A DNA stretch of 64,000 bases from Galactobacter sp052108535 (GCA_052108535.1 JBQDZM010000011.1:12904-76903); one strand, 5' to 3'. Shown: positions 40,675 through 50,203, counted from the stretch's first letter. Made by a program: numbers and translations. Notes: a model not told the origin generated them from the sequence alone.

Positions 40675-43600
40675 GTGAACGAACAAACCGGTCAGGACGC
40701 GCGCTTCGGTGCGTGGGTTCAGTCGCTCGGACCTGGGGGAGGGGACTCCCTGCTTCACTTTGTGCCCACCCCACGAAACTCCGTGGAGTTGACGCACGCC
40801 CACCCTTCCGGCTTGGCTCAGCTGCTCTCAGGCCGCCGGACGCGCTTGTCGACGCTGCTGCGAGACCCTGTTCAGTACACGGCCGCCCGCCGTACCGCAC
40901 GCGCCATCTCCGCCACCGTCTCGGATGTGGCCCAGCAGCGCGGTATCGAGGTCGGTTACCTGGCCACGGGCCTGCTCACATGGCGGACGCTGCGTACCGG
41001 CGGCAATGATTTCCACTCCGCCCCCGTGATGCTCGGACACGTCTCCTGCGCCCGACGCGAAGGGGTGGACGACGAAGAGTTCCAGCTCGTGGAACGCTGC
41101 CGCCCCAACCAGGCGCTGCTGCGTCACCTGGTCCACACCTTCGGCGTGAAGGTCTCGGAGGAAGAACTGCTCGAGGCCGCGTACATGACCGCCCGGTTTG
41201 ACCCGGCCGGTCCCATCGCGGTTTTGCGCGAGGCCTTGAGCGACGTTCCCGGGCTCGTGGTCGCGGATCGCATGGTGGTCTCCACGTTCGCCGACGTCGC
41301 CGATCCTGCCGATCCGGAGATCGTCTCGGGGGAGCACCCGATCATCGCGGCCCTCATGGACAGCGTGGGCGACGACACGATCCGCCCCGGGCGGCGAAGC
41401 CGCGCCGGACGTGCCGCGGGAACCGACGAGGCCGCGGCCACGGGACCAGAGGTCGCGGAATCCGCGGCTGCGGAGCCCGAGGCACCGGACGGCGACGTCC
41501 GCAGCGAGGGCTCGGACCCCGCCGTCGGGCAGGAAAGCGAGACGGCGGTCCCCGCCGAGGCGCAAGCTGCGACCATTGACACCGGCATCCCGGTGACGTT
41601 GCGCGACGACGTCATGACCGTTCCCAGCGATCTACGAGATCCAGCGGACGAAGTCATGGTCCTTGACGCAGACGAGGCTCAGTACGACATCCTCGAGATG
41701 GTGTCGGCCGGTCGCTCCGTCACGGTCAGCGCGCCCGCAGGAACCGGCTCCACCACCCTGGCAGTCAATGCAGCGGCCAGGTTGGCCGCCGTGGGCAAAC
41801 GCGTGCTCGTGGTCGCAGAACGTGAACAGTCGGTCCAGGACTTCATCGGTTCCATGGCCAGAGTCGGGTTGGACTCGCTCGTGGTGAACATGCGCCGGGA
41901 CACCAGTGCGGACAGTCTCCGCGCCGGACTGGTCCGCGCCGTGCTGCGCAACGAACGCGCCAAACAGCCCGAGACGTCGACCAACGACGCTGTCCTGAGG
42001 GACCGCAGGGTCTCCCTCGTGGAACATGTTCGCTCCCTGCGTTCGGTGCGTCCCCGCTGGGAAGCTTCGCCCCTGCAGGCCATGCGAGAACTGGCCCGCG
42101 TCACCGCACAGGTGCCCGCCCCGGCCACACGGGTGCGCCTGAAGCGTTCCGTTCTGGACGCCATGCCCCGGCGCGCGCCCGTGGTGGAACAGCTGGAACG
42201 CGCCAGTGACCTCGGCGCCTTTGATGCGGCCACCAAGCGCAGCCCTTGGTACGGCTCACGCCTGTCCCACCGCGGTGAGGCGGAAGCCGCCGTCACCCTG
42301 GTGACCGGGCTGGCCACGGATCTGCCTCCGCTGCGCCAGCGGCTCGAAGCCATCGCCAAGGCCACCCGCATCAAGCCGGTGAAGACGTTCTCGCAGTGGG
42401 GGAAGACCCTCCGCCTGCTCGTCGACGTGCGTAGGAGCCTTGACCAGTTCGAACCTGACGTGTTCGACAAAGAGGTCGACGACCTCATCGCGGCCAGCGC
42501 CAACGCCACGTGGCGTCGCGAACGCGGCATCGAGATGAGTTCAGTGACCCGCTCCCGGCTGCGTCGGGTCGCGAAGGAGTACGTACGCCCGGGCGTCCAC
42601 GTCGAGGATCTCCACGCCGCCCTGATGCAGGTCAAGGCGCAGCGTGAGGCGTGGCGGGTTCTAGCCACGGACCACCGCTACCCGTCCGTACCCACGGGCT
42701 TGGAGGCGGTCCTGAATACCTACCGCCAGGTCCTGGCGCGACTGCAGGAACTGGAACGGCTGCTCCCTGTCGCCACGGAAGAAACCGCGCTGACCAAGCT
42801 GGCTCTGCCCGCCTTGGACCGCAGACTCGAGGAATTGGCCGGAACCGAAGCCGACCTGGAGACCCTTCCAGAGCGCACCATCCTCCTGCGGGAACTGCGC
42901 GAGCAGGGCCTCGGGGATCTCCTCGATGATTTCGAGACCCGTCACGTGGCCCGCCACATGATCGACGCTGAGGTGGAACAAGCCTGGTGGCAGTCGGTTC
43001 TGGAGGCCATGGTCTCTGGCGATGACTTCCTCGCGATCCAGGACGGTTCCACCCTGTCCCAGATTCAGCGTGAGTACGGCCGCGCGGACGCCAAACATGT
43101 CGGCAGCGGTGCGGAACGAGTGCGTGCCGCGTTGGCACGCCACTGGTCAGGGGCCATCGTGGATCACCGCGTTGGCGCGAGGGACCTGCGGGCTCTGCTG
43201 AAGATCGGCGATCCCGAGATCGCGCAGCTCTCCGCTATCTCGCCAGATCTCACCGGCGCGCTGGTGCCGGTGTGGGTCGGGGCACCGCTCTATCTGCCCA
43301 CGGCGTTGCCGACCACCGCCCGATTCGATGCGACCATCATCCTGGATGCAGAGTCCCTCTCCCTAGTTGGCGGACTCAGCGCCATCGCGCGTTCCCCGCA
43401 GGTCCTGGCGATCGGCGACCCGCAGGCCGGCGCACCGCGACCACTGAACGTCTCGGTGGATCCGGGGGAAGCCTCGCACCGGACCGCGACGCCGTTGAGC
43501 ACGTTCGACGCGTTGGCGTCCGTGACCCCACGCCGGAGCTTGAACCGGGTCCACCGCCTCAGCGACGAACGCCTGGTGGCTGCACTCTCGACACGGTACG

Positions 43601-44586
43601 ACGGTGGCCTGAGCGCCGTTCCGCTGGGGGGCGAGGGGCAGAACGCCCGCGTCATCCTGGTGGAGGGAGCCATGACCACGGGTGGGCAGGCCGGTTCCCT
43701 GACCTCCAAGGCCGAGGTGGAGGCTGTGGTGACCCAGGTATTCGCATCCTTGGAGCAGCATCCGGAGCGGTCACTGGCCGTGGTGGCAGGCAATGCCGAA
43801 CACGCCAGGGCCGTAGCGAAGGCCATCGGGAAGGCACTGCCGTCCCACCCCGAAGCGCAGGCCGTCATTCAACGCCGTGACGAGCCTTTCGTGGTCACCA
43901 GCGCGGAGCGTGTCTCCGGGCTGCGCCGCGACGCGTTGATCTTCACGGTGGGGTACGCCCGCACCGCCCACGGTCGTCCCGTCCACGATCTGGGTTGGTT
44001 GGGTACCGCGGCGGGCGCCCGAGCCGTCACGGCAACCTTGGGAATCGGCCGGGAGGACGTGACGGTGGTCAGCGCCTTCGGTGCCCACGAACTGGATGCC
44101 ACCAGGTTGGACCACGGGGCGGCACTGGTTCACGCCGTGCTGGACTCGCTGAGTCACGACGGTGGCGCCGCCGCGGCAGTGTCGCGCGATCTTGACACCC
44201 AGGTGACGCCGTCTGACACCCTGCTCCGGGACCTTGCCGAACGCCTGCGGGCGTGGGGACTCGATGTGGGCGTAGGACAGGGATACGGGATCGACCTGGC
44301 GGTGGCTCCTCCGGCCGGCAGCACGGCCAAACCGGTCGCTGTGGTCTGCGACGGTTCGGACGACTACGCCCAGGCCGCGGTGCGTGAACGTTCGCGAGTC
44401 CGCCCAACGGAACTGCACCTGCGAGGCTGGAATCCCGTTCAGGTCTGGACCATCGACGTGTTCTCCGACCCCGCCTCCGTGGCTAGACGAATCGCGTCAA
44501 AGGCTGGGGTGCTGACTCCCCGCGGCAGGCACGACGCCACGGCAGTCGACACCGCAGCCGTATCGGAAGAGAACTCCGAATCATGA
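40675..44586 (+). CDS. DUF4011-type superfamily 1 helicase-like protein with degenerate motifs
   Basis: 1303 residues from GTG 40675 (GAGAGG 4 bases upstream). The N-terminal about 230 residues follow the DUF4011 pattern. A Glu/Ala-rich linker follows (about 240-310). The helicase-like core starts near residue 325. The Walker A position reads APAGTGSTT, with Ser359 in place of the essential Lys. Motif II reads ILDAES (Asp891) instead of DEA(S/Q). Motif III is AIGDPQ. The VSAERVSGLRRDALIFTVGYA and WLGTAAGARAVTAT segments (about 1075-1125) match the late SF1 motifs without their arginines. The C-terminus resembles Vsr/DUF559-type nucleases: GYGIDLAV (Asp1207), then VVCDG where ECDG is usual. 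ATP hydrolysis and cleavage are therefore doubtful. The reading frame is intact and codon use is normal, so it is maintained. Role unknown. Confidence 0.75.
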   Translation: MNEQTGQDARFGAWVQSLGPGGGDSLLHFVPTPRNSVELTHAHPSGLAQLLSGRRTRLSTLLRDPVQYTAARRTARAISATVSDVAQQRGIEVGYLATGLLTWRTLRTGGNDFHSAPVMLGHVSCARREGVDDEEFQLVERCRPNQALLRHLVHTFGVKVSEEELLEAAYMTARFDPAGPIAVLREALSDVPGLVVADRMVVSTFADVADPADPEIVSGEHPIIAALMDSVGDDTIRPGRRSRAGRAAGTDEAAATGPEVAESAAAEPEAPDGDVRSEGSDPAVGQESETAVPAEAQAATIDTGIPVTLRDDVMTVPSDLRDPADEVMVLDADEAQYDILEMVSAGRSVTVSAPAGTGSTTLAVNAAARLAAVGKRVLVVAEREQSVQDFIGSMARVGLDSLVVNMRRDTSADSLRAGLVRAVLRNERAKQPETSTNDAVLRDRRVSLVEHVRSLRSVRPRWEASPLQAMRELARVTAQVPAPATRVRLKRSVLDAMPRRAPVVEQLERASDLGAFDAATKRSPWYGSRLSHRGEAEAAVTLVTGLATDLPPLRQRLEAIAKATRIKPVKTFSQWGKTLRLLVDVRRSLDQFEPDVFDKEVDDLIAASANATWRRERGIEMSSVTRSRLRRVAKEYVRPGVHVEDLHAALMQVKAQREAWRVLATDHRYPSVPTGLEAVLNTYRQVLARLQELERLLPVATEETALTKLALPALDRRLEELAGTEADLETLPERTILLRELREQGLGDLLDDFETRHVARHMIDAEVEQAWWQSVLEAMVSGDDFLAIQDGSTLSQIQREYGRADAKHVGSGAERVRAALARHWSGAIVDHRVGARDLRALLKIGDPEIAQLSAISPDLTGALVPVWVGAPLYLPTALPTTARFDATIILDAESLSLVGGLSAIARSPQVLAIGDPQAGAPRPLNVSVDPGEASHRTATPLSTFDALASVTPRRSLNRVHRLSDERLVAALSTRYDGGLSAVPLGGEGQNARVILVEGAMTTGGQAGSLTSKAEVEAVVTQVFASLEQHPERSLAVVAGNAEHARAVAKAIGKALPSHPEAQAVIQRRDEPFVVTSAERVSGLRRDALIFTVGYARTAHGRPVHDLGWLGTAAGARAVTATLGIGREDVTVVSAFGAHELDATRLDHGAALVHAVLDSLSHDGGAAAAVSRDLDTQVTPSDTLLRDLAERLRAWGLDVGVGQGYGIDLAVAPPAGSTAKPVAVVCDGSDDYAQAAVRERSRVRPTELHLRGWNPVQVWTIDVFSDPASVARRIASKAGVLTPRGRHDATAVDTAAVSEENSES

Positions 44587-44843
44587 CCGCCAAGCGGCAC
44601 AAAGGGGCTCGGCGCTATGAGGCCCAACCCAGGCATCTGCCTGGGCAACCCGCCACGGGCGACGTGGAAGGCTGGCTCACGAGGCAAGCGGACCGCGACG
44701 CCCAGGATCAGGCCCTGACCGGGACCCCCGGCCACACGTCGTCGGACGAGACCGAGGAGCAGGGCGAGGGGAAAGACAAGGTCCATGCGCATGATTCCAG
44801 GGCCGATTGGTTCCGGCAGCAGCGCCCGCCGCACTGGGGTTGA
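44583..44843 (+). CDS. Small hypothetical protein
   Basis: 86 residues, very hydrophilic, rich in charged residues and Gln, ending DWFRQQRPPHWG. No domain recognised. The ATG overlaps the stop of the helicase-like gene (ATGA), so it is translationally coupled to it, which suggests a linked function or at least co-expression. Reading-frame length and coupling make it a probable real gene. Confidence 0.7.
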   Translation: MTAKRHKGARRYEAQPRHLPGQPATGDVEGWLTRQADRDAQDQALTGTPGHTSSDETEEQGEGKDKVHAHDSRADWFRQQRPPHWG

Positions 44844-44855
44844 GCACGTCCCGCG

Positions 44856-45581
44856 TTAGCCGCTGACCACCAAGGAGATGGGACCGCGACGCGGAGCCGA
44901 GGACAGTTCAGCGGCGTCCGCCCGCGGCACCGCCACGACGATCACCGGCTCGTCTGCCTTCCCTCCGGCGGCCCAACCCGTCTCTGCTGTGTCGGATCCG
45001 CTGACCGACAGCACCCGAGCGGCTCTGGCCACGGTGATATTGCGTTGGTCCTGCGCCGATTCTCCCTGTGTGACGATCACGTCCACTTGGTCACCGGGCC
45101 GGATGAACCCCACCGGCGTGGCTCGGCCCGGTTGCAAGCCAACTGCGACTTGACCTGCGGGCAGGTGTCGGGCTGTATCGGCTCCGGAGAGCGCCTGATC
45201 ATGGACGGGAAGACCGCGCGGCCACGGCAGGGACAGCGTTCGCCCTACCAGGGCGGAGGCGTCGGCCGACCCGAGATTCGGGTCGCCGCTGATCGTCACC
45301 GTGGTCAGATCCGCGAGGGTGAGGACGTGACCGGCGGGGAGATCGCGCACGGGGGCTTGCACCTCGTAGGTGGTGCCGGTCTCCGGAGCTACGGCGCGCA
45401 GTCCTGCCGCCACTGCGACGAGGACGAGGGCCGCGATGATGGGCCGTCGATACCTGCTCACGAATTGTGTGGGACTGCGGCGCAGCGGTTTCTGAGCAGA
45501 CGGGCGCGGCTGCGGCAGCCTGGGCAGCGGGTGCTGCTTCGGTTGCTGGGGATTGAGGCCTGTGCGCGTCCTGGTGAACAT
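44856..45581 (-). CDS. SAF domain (CpaB/RcpC-like) protein
   Basis: 241 residues from ATG 45581; an ATG at 45626 is an alternative. A basic, Pro-rich cytoplasmic N-terminus (about 50 residues) is followed by one membrane helix, RRPIIAALVLVAVAAGLRAV. Then comes a SAF domain: PVRDLPAGHVLTLADLTTVTI ... VGRTLSLPWPRGLPV, then RPGDQVDVIVTQG. Resembles Flp-pilus CpaB, but no pilus genes are near; in actinobacteria this protein commonly sits beside an FmdB protein. Convergent with the small hypothetical protein. Confidence 0.82.
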   Translation of the reverse strand: MFTRTRTGLNPQQPKQHPLPRLPQPRPSAQKPLRRSPTQFVSRYRRPIIAALVLVAVAAGLRAVAPETGTTYEVQAPVRDLPAGHVLTLADLTTVTISGDPNLGSADASALVGRTLSLPWPRGLPVHDQALSGADTARHLPAGQVAVGLQPGRATPVGFIRPGDQVDVIVTQGESAQDQRNITVARAARVLSVSGSDTAETGWAAGGKADEPVIVVAVPRADAAELSSAPRRGPISLVVSG

Positions 45582-45674
45582 GCCCACCAGTGTGGCCCCG
45601 GAGTCATCCGCCGGGTGGTGAGGCACCTCGCAGCTGTGGATGACACGCCGCTCGGGAGCCCCAGAGCGGCGAAT

Positions 45675-45989
45675 TTAGTCGCTGGTGCTCGCCGCCTTGG
45701 CCGTGGGAGCGGTGGACGAGGCAGCGCTGGCGCTGGAGGTCGAGGGCGCTGCGGCCGCTGAGGACTCTGACGCGGTCGTTGACGGCGCTGGAGCATCGGA
45801 GCCGGTGCTGGAGGAACGTGAATCGTTGCGGTAGAAACCGGAACCCTTGAAGACCACCCCGACTGAGTTGAACTTCTTACGCAGTGTGCCCTGGCACTGC
45901 GGGCATACCGTGAGGGAGTCCTCGTCGAAGCTCTGGAAGATGTCGAAGTGGTGCCCGCAGTCCTTGCAGGCGTATTCGTAGGTAGGCAT
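45675..45989 (-). CDS. FmdB family zinc-ribbon protein
   Basis: 104 residues. MPTYEYACKDCGHHFDIFQSF plus CPQCQGTLRKKFNSVGVVFKGSGFYRND gives two CxxC pairs of the FmdB zinc ribbon. The last about 50 residues are Ser/Ala/Thr-rich low complexity. Family function is unclear (putative regulators). Same strand as the SAF gene 93 bases downstream and 5-FCL upstream. Confidence 0.9.
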   Translation of the reverse strand: MPTYEYACKDCGHHFDIFQSFDEDSLTVCPQCQGTLRKKFNSVGVVFKGSGFYRNDSRSSSTGSDAPAPSTTASESSAAAAPSTSSASAASSTAPTAKAASTSD

Positions 45990-46135
45990 GAGGACCTTGC
46001 GTCAGTTGTGCGTTGAGTGGGTGCGGGTGCCCAATAGTCGACGGTGGCGACCGCGTCGGCAGGAAGACCGGCAGGAAGGAGCATCCAACGGGTGACGATT
46101 CTACCGTTGGGCAGGGCAAGCTCACACGAGCGCCG

Positions 46136-46762
46136 TCACAGAGGGAAGTGACGGAGGCCCTGCTCGGTCCAGACGGCGTCGAGTCTCGCATCCCACGGAT
46201 CGGAGGGTACCCGAGCCACGACCTCGTCGGAGAAGACGCAGGCCACCGTGGTCAGATCGGGGTGCGCCGCCAGGAACCTGTCGTAGTAGCCGCCTCCCTG
46301 CCCCAGGCGGGTGCCGTCATACCCCACCTGCAGTGCCGGAACCACGACCAGATCCAGCTCCGACGGATCGGCCGGATCGGCTCCCACCGGTTCGGGGACC
46401 GGCGCGTTCTTTCCCTGCTCCACCCGTGTCTGTGGAGTCCACACGACCCAATCCAAGCTGCGGTGAGCGCGAGCAACGGGCAGGAGCACTCGCAGGCCCG
46501 CAGCATGCCAGGCCGCGACGGCCGCTGCCGGATCGGGCTCGCCAGGGGCGGCAAGGTAGGCGCCGATACATTTTGCGTCCTCGACCAGGGCAGCCACCTC
46601 GGTGGCCGCGCTCCCGCGAAGTTCCTGCGCAACAGCTTGGTCATGGCCCACGGCGGCTCGACGACGTCGTTGGTTCCTGACCAGTCGGCGTGCTGCCGCC
46701 TTACTCTCGCGATCCGCGCTGTAGCTGGTCGGAGTGGAGGGGCCTTTCGGGTTTTGCGACAT
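46136..46762 (-). CDS. 5-formyltetrahydrofolate cyclo-ligase
   Basis: 208 residues. ATP-dependent conversion of 5-formyl-THF to 5,10-methenyl-THF. RRLVRNQRRRRAA is the N-terminal basic helix, CIGAYLAAPGEPD follows, and GTRLGQGGGYYDRFLA is the family's diagnostic motif. Length normal. Shares an approximately 150-base divergent region with the plus-strand gene at 46910. Confidence 0.9.
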   Translation of the reverse strand: MSQNPKGPSTPTSYSADRESKAAARRLVRNQRRRRAAVGHDQAVAQELRGSAATEVAALVEDAKCIGAYLAAPGEPDPAAAVAAWHAAGLRVLLPVARAHRSLDWVVWTPQTRVEQGKNAPVPEPVGADPADPSELDLVVVPALQVGYDGTRLGQGGGYYDRFLAAHPDLTTVACVFSDEVVARVPSDPWDARLDAVWTEQGLRHFPL

Positions 46763-46909
46763 GTGGACATCGTCGCACGCAGCGCTTCTCGTGACACGCC
46801 CCTCGGCCTGGGCGGATGAGGTGTCTCTGCCCTATAACGTTGAGGCCGTCGGTACTCCTTGCTTGAGGTGTACCTGCTTCCCATTCTCTTTTTGTGCCAG
46901 GAGGGTCCC

Positions 46910-47818
46910 ATGGCAACGCAGGATCAGGGGTTCAAGATCCGTTGGGGCAAGGTGTCCCTGGCGCTGCTCGGCGCGCTCGCGCTGTTGGCTGTGCCCGTGA
47001 CGTTTGTGCTCGCGTGCTTCACCACCCTGAGTTTCCTGGTGCCACTGGGATGTGCCGTCCTCGTCGCCGCGAGCTTCGTGGGGCTGCGTACCGCTGCCAT
47101 CCGTGATCGCAAACGCAAGGCGTGGGCCCGGGCGGAATCGGCGGTCCCTGAGGCCGAATTCGCTGAGAAGGCACGGCAAGAACCCGAGGACGGCAGCGAC
47201 CAGATCATCGCGGCCGAGGTCCCGGAGAACGTCGCGGACGCCTCTCGGTCCGCTGCTGCAGCGGAATCCGTGAGCGCTTACGTCGCAGAGCCGGAAGCAG
47301 AGATCACCGAGGAGGCCTTCGATTTCGAGGCCCCGTTCACCGAGGTGGAGACCCCCAGCAAGCCCGGCGTGACGTCCGAGCTCGACGATGCCAACGGCGA
47401 GGCTGAGGTCGGCGCTGCTGAGGTCGATGGGTCTGCGCAAGGTCGGCAGGCGGCCGTCGAGCAGGCCGAGGAATCGACCACTGCTGCGCAGATGTCCTCA
47501 AACTCCACTTGGTCCCCACGAGACATTCCTACGCCGACGTATGTCGGGGCCGAGCCCGTGGAACGGGATCTGCCCTCGGCCGAGCCCGCAGCGGAGGAGA
47601 AGAAGGCCACGTCGGTGACCAGCATCCGCAAGGCGGAACGCGACCGTGCGGAGCAGGAGCGCTCCGGTTCTGAGGTGCGCGATATCGAGCCCTCCGCACA
47701 AGCTGACCTCTCAGTGCAGGCCCACGTCTCTGCCGGAGGCGCGGACGACGAGTTCGTCAACGCCGAGTCCGCCAAGCGGCTGGATCTCGACGCAGTACTG
47801 CAGCGTCGCCGGGCCTGA
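46910..47818 (+). CDS. Hypothetical two-helix membrane protein with long acidic tail
   Basis: 302 residues from ATG 46910 (CAGGAGGG upstream). Residues about 11-60 hold two hydrophobic helices (KVSLALLGALALLAVPVTFVL, LSFLVPLGCAVLVAASFVGL) followed by a basic RDRKRKAWARAE stop-transfer. The remaining about 230 residues are acidic, disordered and Ala/Glu/Ser-rich. Two short islands look conserved in such proteins, WSPRDIPTPTYVG and the terminal RLDLDAVLQRRRA. No function recognised. Confidence 0.8.
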   Translation: MATQDQGFKIRWGKVSLALLGALALLAVPVTFVLACFTTLSFLVPLGCAVLVAASFVGLRTAAIRDRKRKAWARAESAVPEAEFAEKARQEPEDGSDQIIAAEVPENVADASRSAAAAESVSAYVAEPEAEITEEAFDFEAPFTEVETPSKPGVTSELDDANGEAEVGAAEVDGSAQGRQAAVEQAEESTTAAQMSSNSTWSPRDIPTPTYVGAEPVERDLPSAEPAAEEKKATSVTSIRKAERDRAEQERSGSEVRDIEPSAQADLSVQAHVSAGGADDEFVNAESAKRLDLDAVLQRRRA

Positions 47819-47900
47819 GATCTCGTCAAAGGGCCGCAAGCCTCAGCGCCGGGTCGTCAAAGCGCACGGTTCCAAACCTCAGAGCATGTGGCCCCACACC

Positions 47901-48407
47901 TCAGACGTGTCGCGAACCCACGCTTGCCCCCGGATGGTGGGCAAAGATCAGCGTGGTCTCGGTGTGAGCCACTGATGCATCCGTGGTCAGGTTGTCCAAC
48001 ACCCAGTCCCGGAGGGCGTCCGTAGACGCCACCGCGATCCGGAGCATGTAGTCGGTGCCGCCGGAGAGGTGGAACATCTCCAAGACGTCAGGCAGCCGTG
48101 GAGCGGCCGCTGTGAAACGATCGATCTCGTCGCGGTCGTGGGCCCTCAGTTTCACCGCGATGAGTGCCTGGACGGGGCGGCCAAGAGCCTGCAGTGACAC
48201 CGCGGCGTTGAAACCGGTGATGATGCCTCGATCCACCAGGGACCGGGTGCGGACCAGAGCGGTGCTGGGTGCAACCCCGATGGCATCGGCCAGGGCCGCG
48301 TTGCTCATGCGAGCATCGGCGCTCAACAGGTCGATGATGGCTCTGTCCGTCTCATCCAGCCCCTGAGGGGTTTTGCTGGTGGACGGGTTCGCCTCCGAGG
48401 TGGTCAT
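47901..48407 (-). CDS. Lrp/AsnC family transcriptional regulator
   Basis: 168 residues from ATG 48407 (ATG 48416 adds three). LDETDRAIIDLLSADARMSNAALADAIGVAPSTALVRTRSLVDRGIITGF is the winged HTH. The RAM ligand domain follows, with LSGGTDYMLRIAVASTDALRDWVLDNL and VAHTETTLIFAHHPG. Divergent from an alanine-type aminotransferase 93 bases away, a likely target responding to an amino acid. Confidence 0.9.
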   Translation of the reverse strand: MTTSEANPSTSKTPQGLDETDRAIIDLLSADARMSNAALADAIGVAPSTALVRTRSLVDRGIITGFNAAVSLQALGRPVQALIAVKLRAHDRDEIDRFTAAAPRLPDVLEMFHLSGGTDYMLRIAVASTDALRDWVLDNLTTDASVAHTETTLIFAHHPGASVGSRHV

Positions 48408-48500
48408 GCGTTCCATTGCACCACATTCGCCGCCTTGTCCTTTTGCACCGCCTACGTCACCTTGTCCCCGCTGAGGCTGCTGTGGTGACAAGATGGGTGT

Positions 48501-49721
48501 GTGTCAGAGATCAAGAAGTCGGCCAAGCTCTCCAACGTCCTGTACGACATCCGTGGCCCGGTGCTGGACGAGGCCCAGCGGATGGAGGATCAGGGACATC
48601 GCATCCTGAAGCTCAATATCGGCAATCCTGCGCCGTTCGGTTTTGAAGCGCCGGATGCGGTGTTGGTGGACATGATTCGCAACCTGCCGCAGGCTCAGGG
48701 GTATTCCGATTCGCGCGGCATCATGTCTGCGCGCACCGCAGTCTCGCAGTACTACCAGACCCGGGGTATCCAGACCATCGGCGTGGACGACATCTACCTG
48801 GGCAACGGCGTTTCCGAACTGATCCAGTTGAGCTTGAACGCGTTGCTGGACAACGGGGACGAGGTCCTGATCCCCGCGCCTGACTACCCTCTCTGGACGG
48901 CTTCGACCTCCCTGGCCGGCGGCACGGCCGTGCACTATTTGTGCGTGGAGGAAGAAGGGTGGATGCCGGACCTGGAGGACATCGCCGCCAAGATCACGCC
49001 CCGGACCAAGGGCATCGTGGTGATCAACCCGAACAACCCGACTGGAGCGGTGTACCCCAAGCACGTCTTGGAAGGCATCCTTGAGCTGGCCAGGCAGCAT
49101 GACCTCATCGTCTTCGCGGACGAGATCTACGAGAAGATCACCTATGACGGTGTGGAGCACGTCAACATGGCCGCCCTGTCAGATGACGTGATCACCCTGA
49201 CCTTCTCCGGTCTGTCCAAGGCCTATCGCGTTTGCGGTTTCCGTGCGGGCTGGATGGCGATCTCCGGCCCCAAGCATCGGGCAGCCGGGTACATCGAGGG
49301 TCTGAACATGCTCACCAATATGCGCCTGTGTGCCAACGTGCCCGGGCAGCACGCGATTCAGACGGCGCTGGGTGGGTACCAGTCCATCAACGACTTGATC
49401 CTGCCGGGCGGGCGATTGCTGGAACAGCGCAACCTGGCCCACCGCATGCTCAATGACATTCCCGGGGTTTCCTGCGAACCTGCCCATGGCTCGTTGTACC
49501 TCTTCCCGCGCCTGGACCCTGAGGTCTACCCGATTCAGGACGATGAGTTCTTTGCCTTGGATCTGCTCAAGCAGCAGAAGATCCTGGTGACGCAGGGCAC
49601 CGGCTTCAACTGGGTGGCACCGGACCACTTCCGACTGGTGTTCCTGCCGGACACCAAGATGCTGGCCGACGCCATCGGACGGATCTCCGAGTACCTGGAG
49701 TCAATGCGCGAACGCGCCTGA
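48501..49721 (+). CDS. Pyridoxal-phosphate aminotransferase, AlaA-like
   Basis: 406 residues from GTG 48501. Fold-type I aminotransferase similar to alanine aminotransferase AlaA (pyruvate + Glu to Ala + 2-oxoglutarate). N-terminal SNVLYDIRGPVLDEAQRMEDQGHRILKLNIGNPAPFGF, YSDSRGIMSAR, VINPNNPTGAVYP, FADEIYEKITYDG and the PLP-Lys motif SGLSKAYRVCGFRAGW support this. Substrate specificity is inferred. Divergent Lrp regulator. Confidence 0.9.
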   Translation: MSEIKKSAKLSNVLYDIRGPVLDEAQRMEDQGHRILKLNIGNPAPFGFEAPDAVLVDMIRNLPQAQGYSDSRGIMSARTAVSQYYQTRGIQTIGVDDIYLGNGVSELIQLSLNALLDNGDEVLIPAPDYPLWTASTSLAGGTAVHYLCVEEEGWMPDLEDIAAKITPRTKGIVVINPNNPTGAVYPKHVLEGILELARQHDLIVFADEIYEKITYDGVEHVNMAALSDDVITLTFSGLSKAYRVCGFRAGWMAISGPKHRAAGYIEGLNMLTNMRLCANVPGQHAIQTALGGYQSINDLILPGGRLLEQRNLAHRMLNDIPGVSCEPAHGSLYLFPRLDPEVYPIQDDEFFALDLLKQQKILVTQGTGFNWVAPDHFRLVFLPDTKMLADAIGRISEYLESMRERA

Positions 49722-49757
49722 GTGCGTAACTCCGGGCCCGCCGCTCGGGTACGACCT

Positions 49758-49809
49758 CGGCCTGACGCGGCGACTCCAGACACCGGCCCGACGCGGCGAC
49801 TTCAAGCAC
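49758..49809. repeat. Tandem 26-bp repeat, two copies
   Basis: 49758-49783 and 49784-49809 match at about 22 of 26 positions (core GACGCGGCGACT) in the 120-base gap between the convergent aminotransferase and xseB genes. Confidence 0.85.
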
Positions 49810-49841
49810 CGCGGCGAGGGTAGGGCGTTAACCGCGGTAGA

Positions 49842-50114
49842 TCACTGCGCTGAGCTGACGGAAGTGGTGGGTTCCCCGGTTCCACGGACCGCGTCCAAAC
49901 GTGCCTTGGCGCCGGCGAGCCATTCTTCGCAGCGCTGGGCCAGGGCCTCTCCGCGTTCCCACAGTGCCAACGATTCCTCCAGACCTGCTCCGCCGGCTTC
50001 CAGCCGTTGGACCACGTCCACGAGTTGGGCCCTGGCCTGTTCGTAGCTGAGCTGATCGATGTCCTGAGCGCTGGTGCCGCTGGAGTCCACTGGGTTCTGA
50101 CCTTGAGTGCTCAT
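49842..50114 (-). CDS. xseB: Exodeoxyribonuclease VII small subunit
   Basis: 90 residues. LSYEQARAQLVDVVQRLEAGGAGLEESLALWERGEALAQRCEEWLAGAKARLD is the whole XseB helical core. Partner of XseA, encoded 89 bases upstream on the same strand. Short disordered ends. Confidence 0.93.
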   Translation of the reverse strand: MSTQGQNPVDSSGTSAQDIDQLSYEQARAQLVDVVQRLEAGGAGLEESLALWERGEALAQRCEEWLAGAKARLDAVRGTGEPTTSVSSAQ

Positions 50115-50203
50115 GTCTGTTCCTGATCTTTCGGTTGCTTTGGGTGCTGATTCTGCTGTGCTCTGGTTGAGCTATCGGACCGGTGCGCTGTGGCCCCGGT
50201 GAT

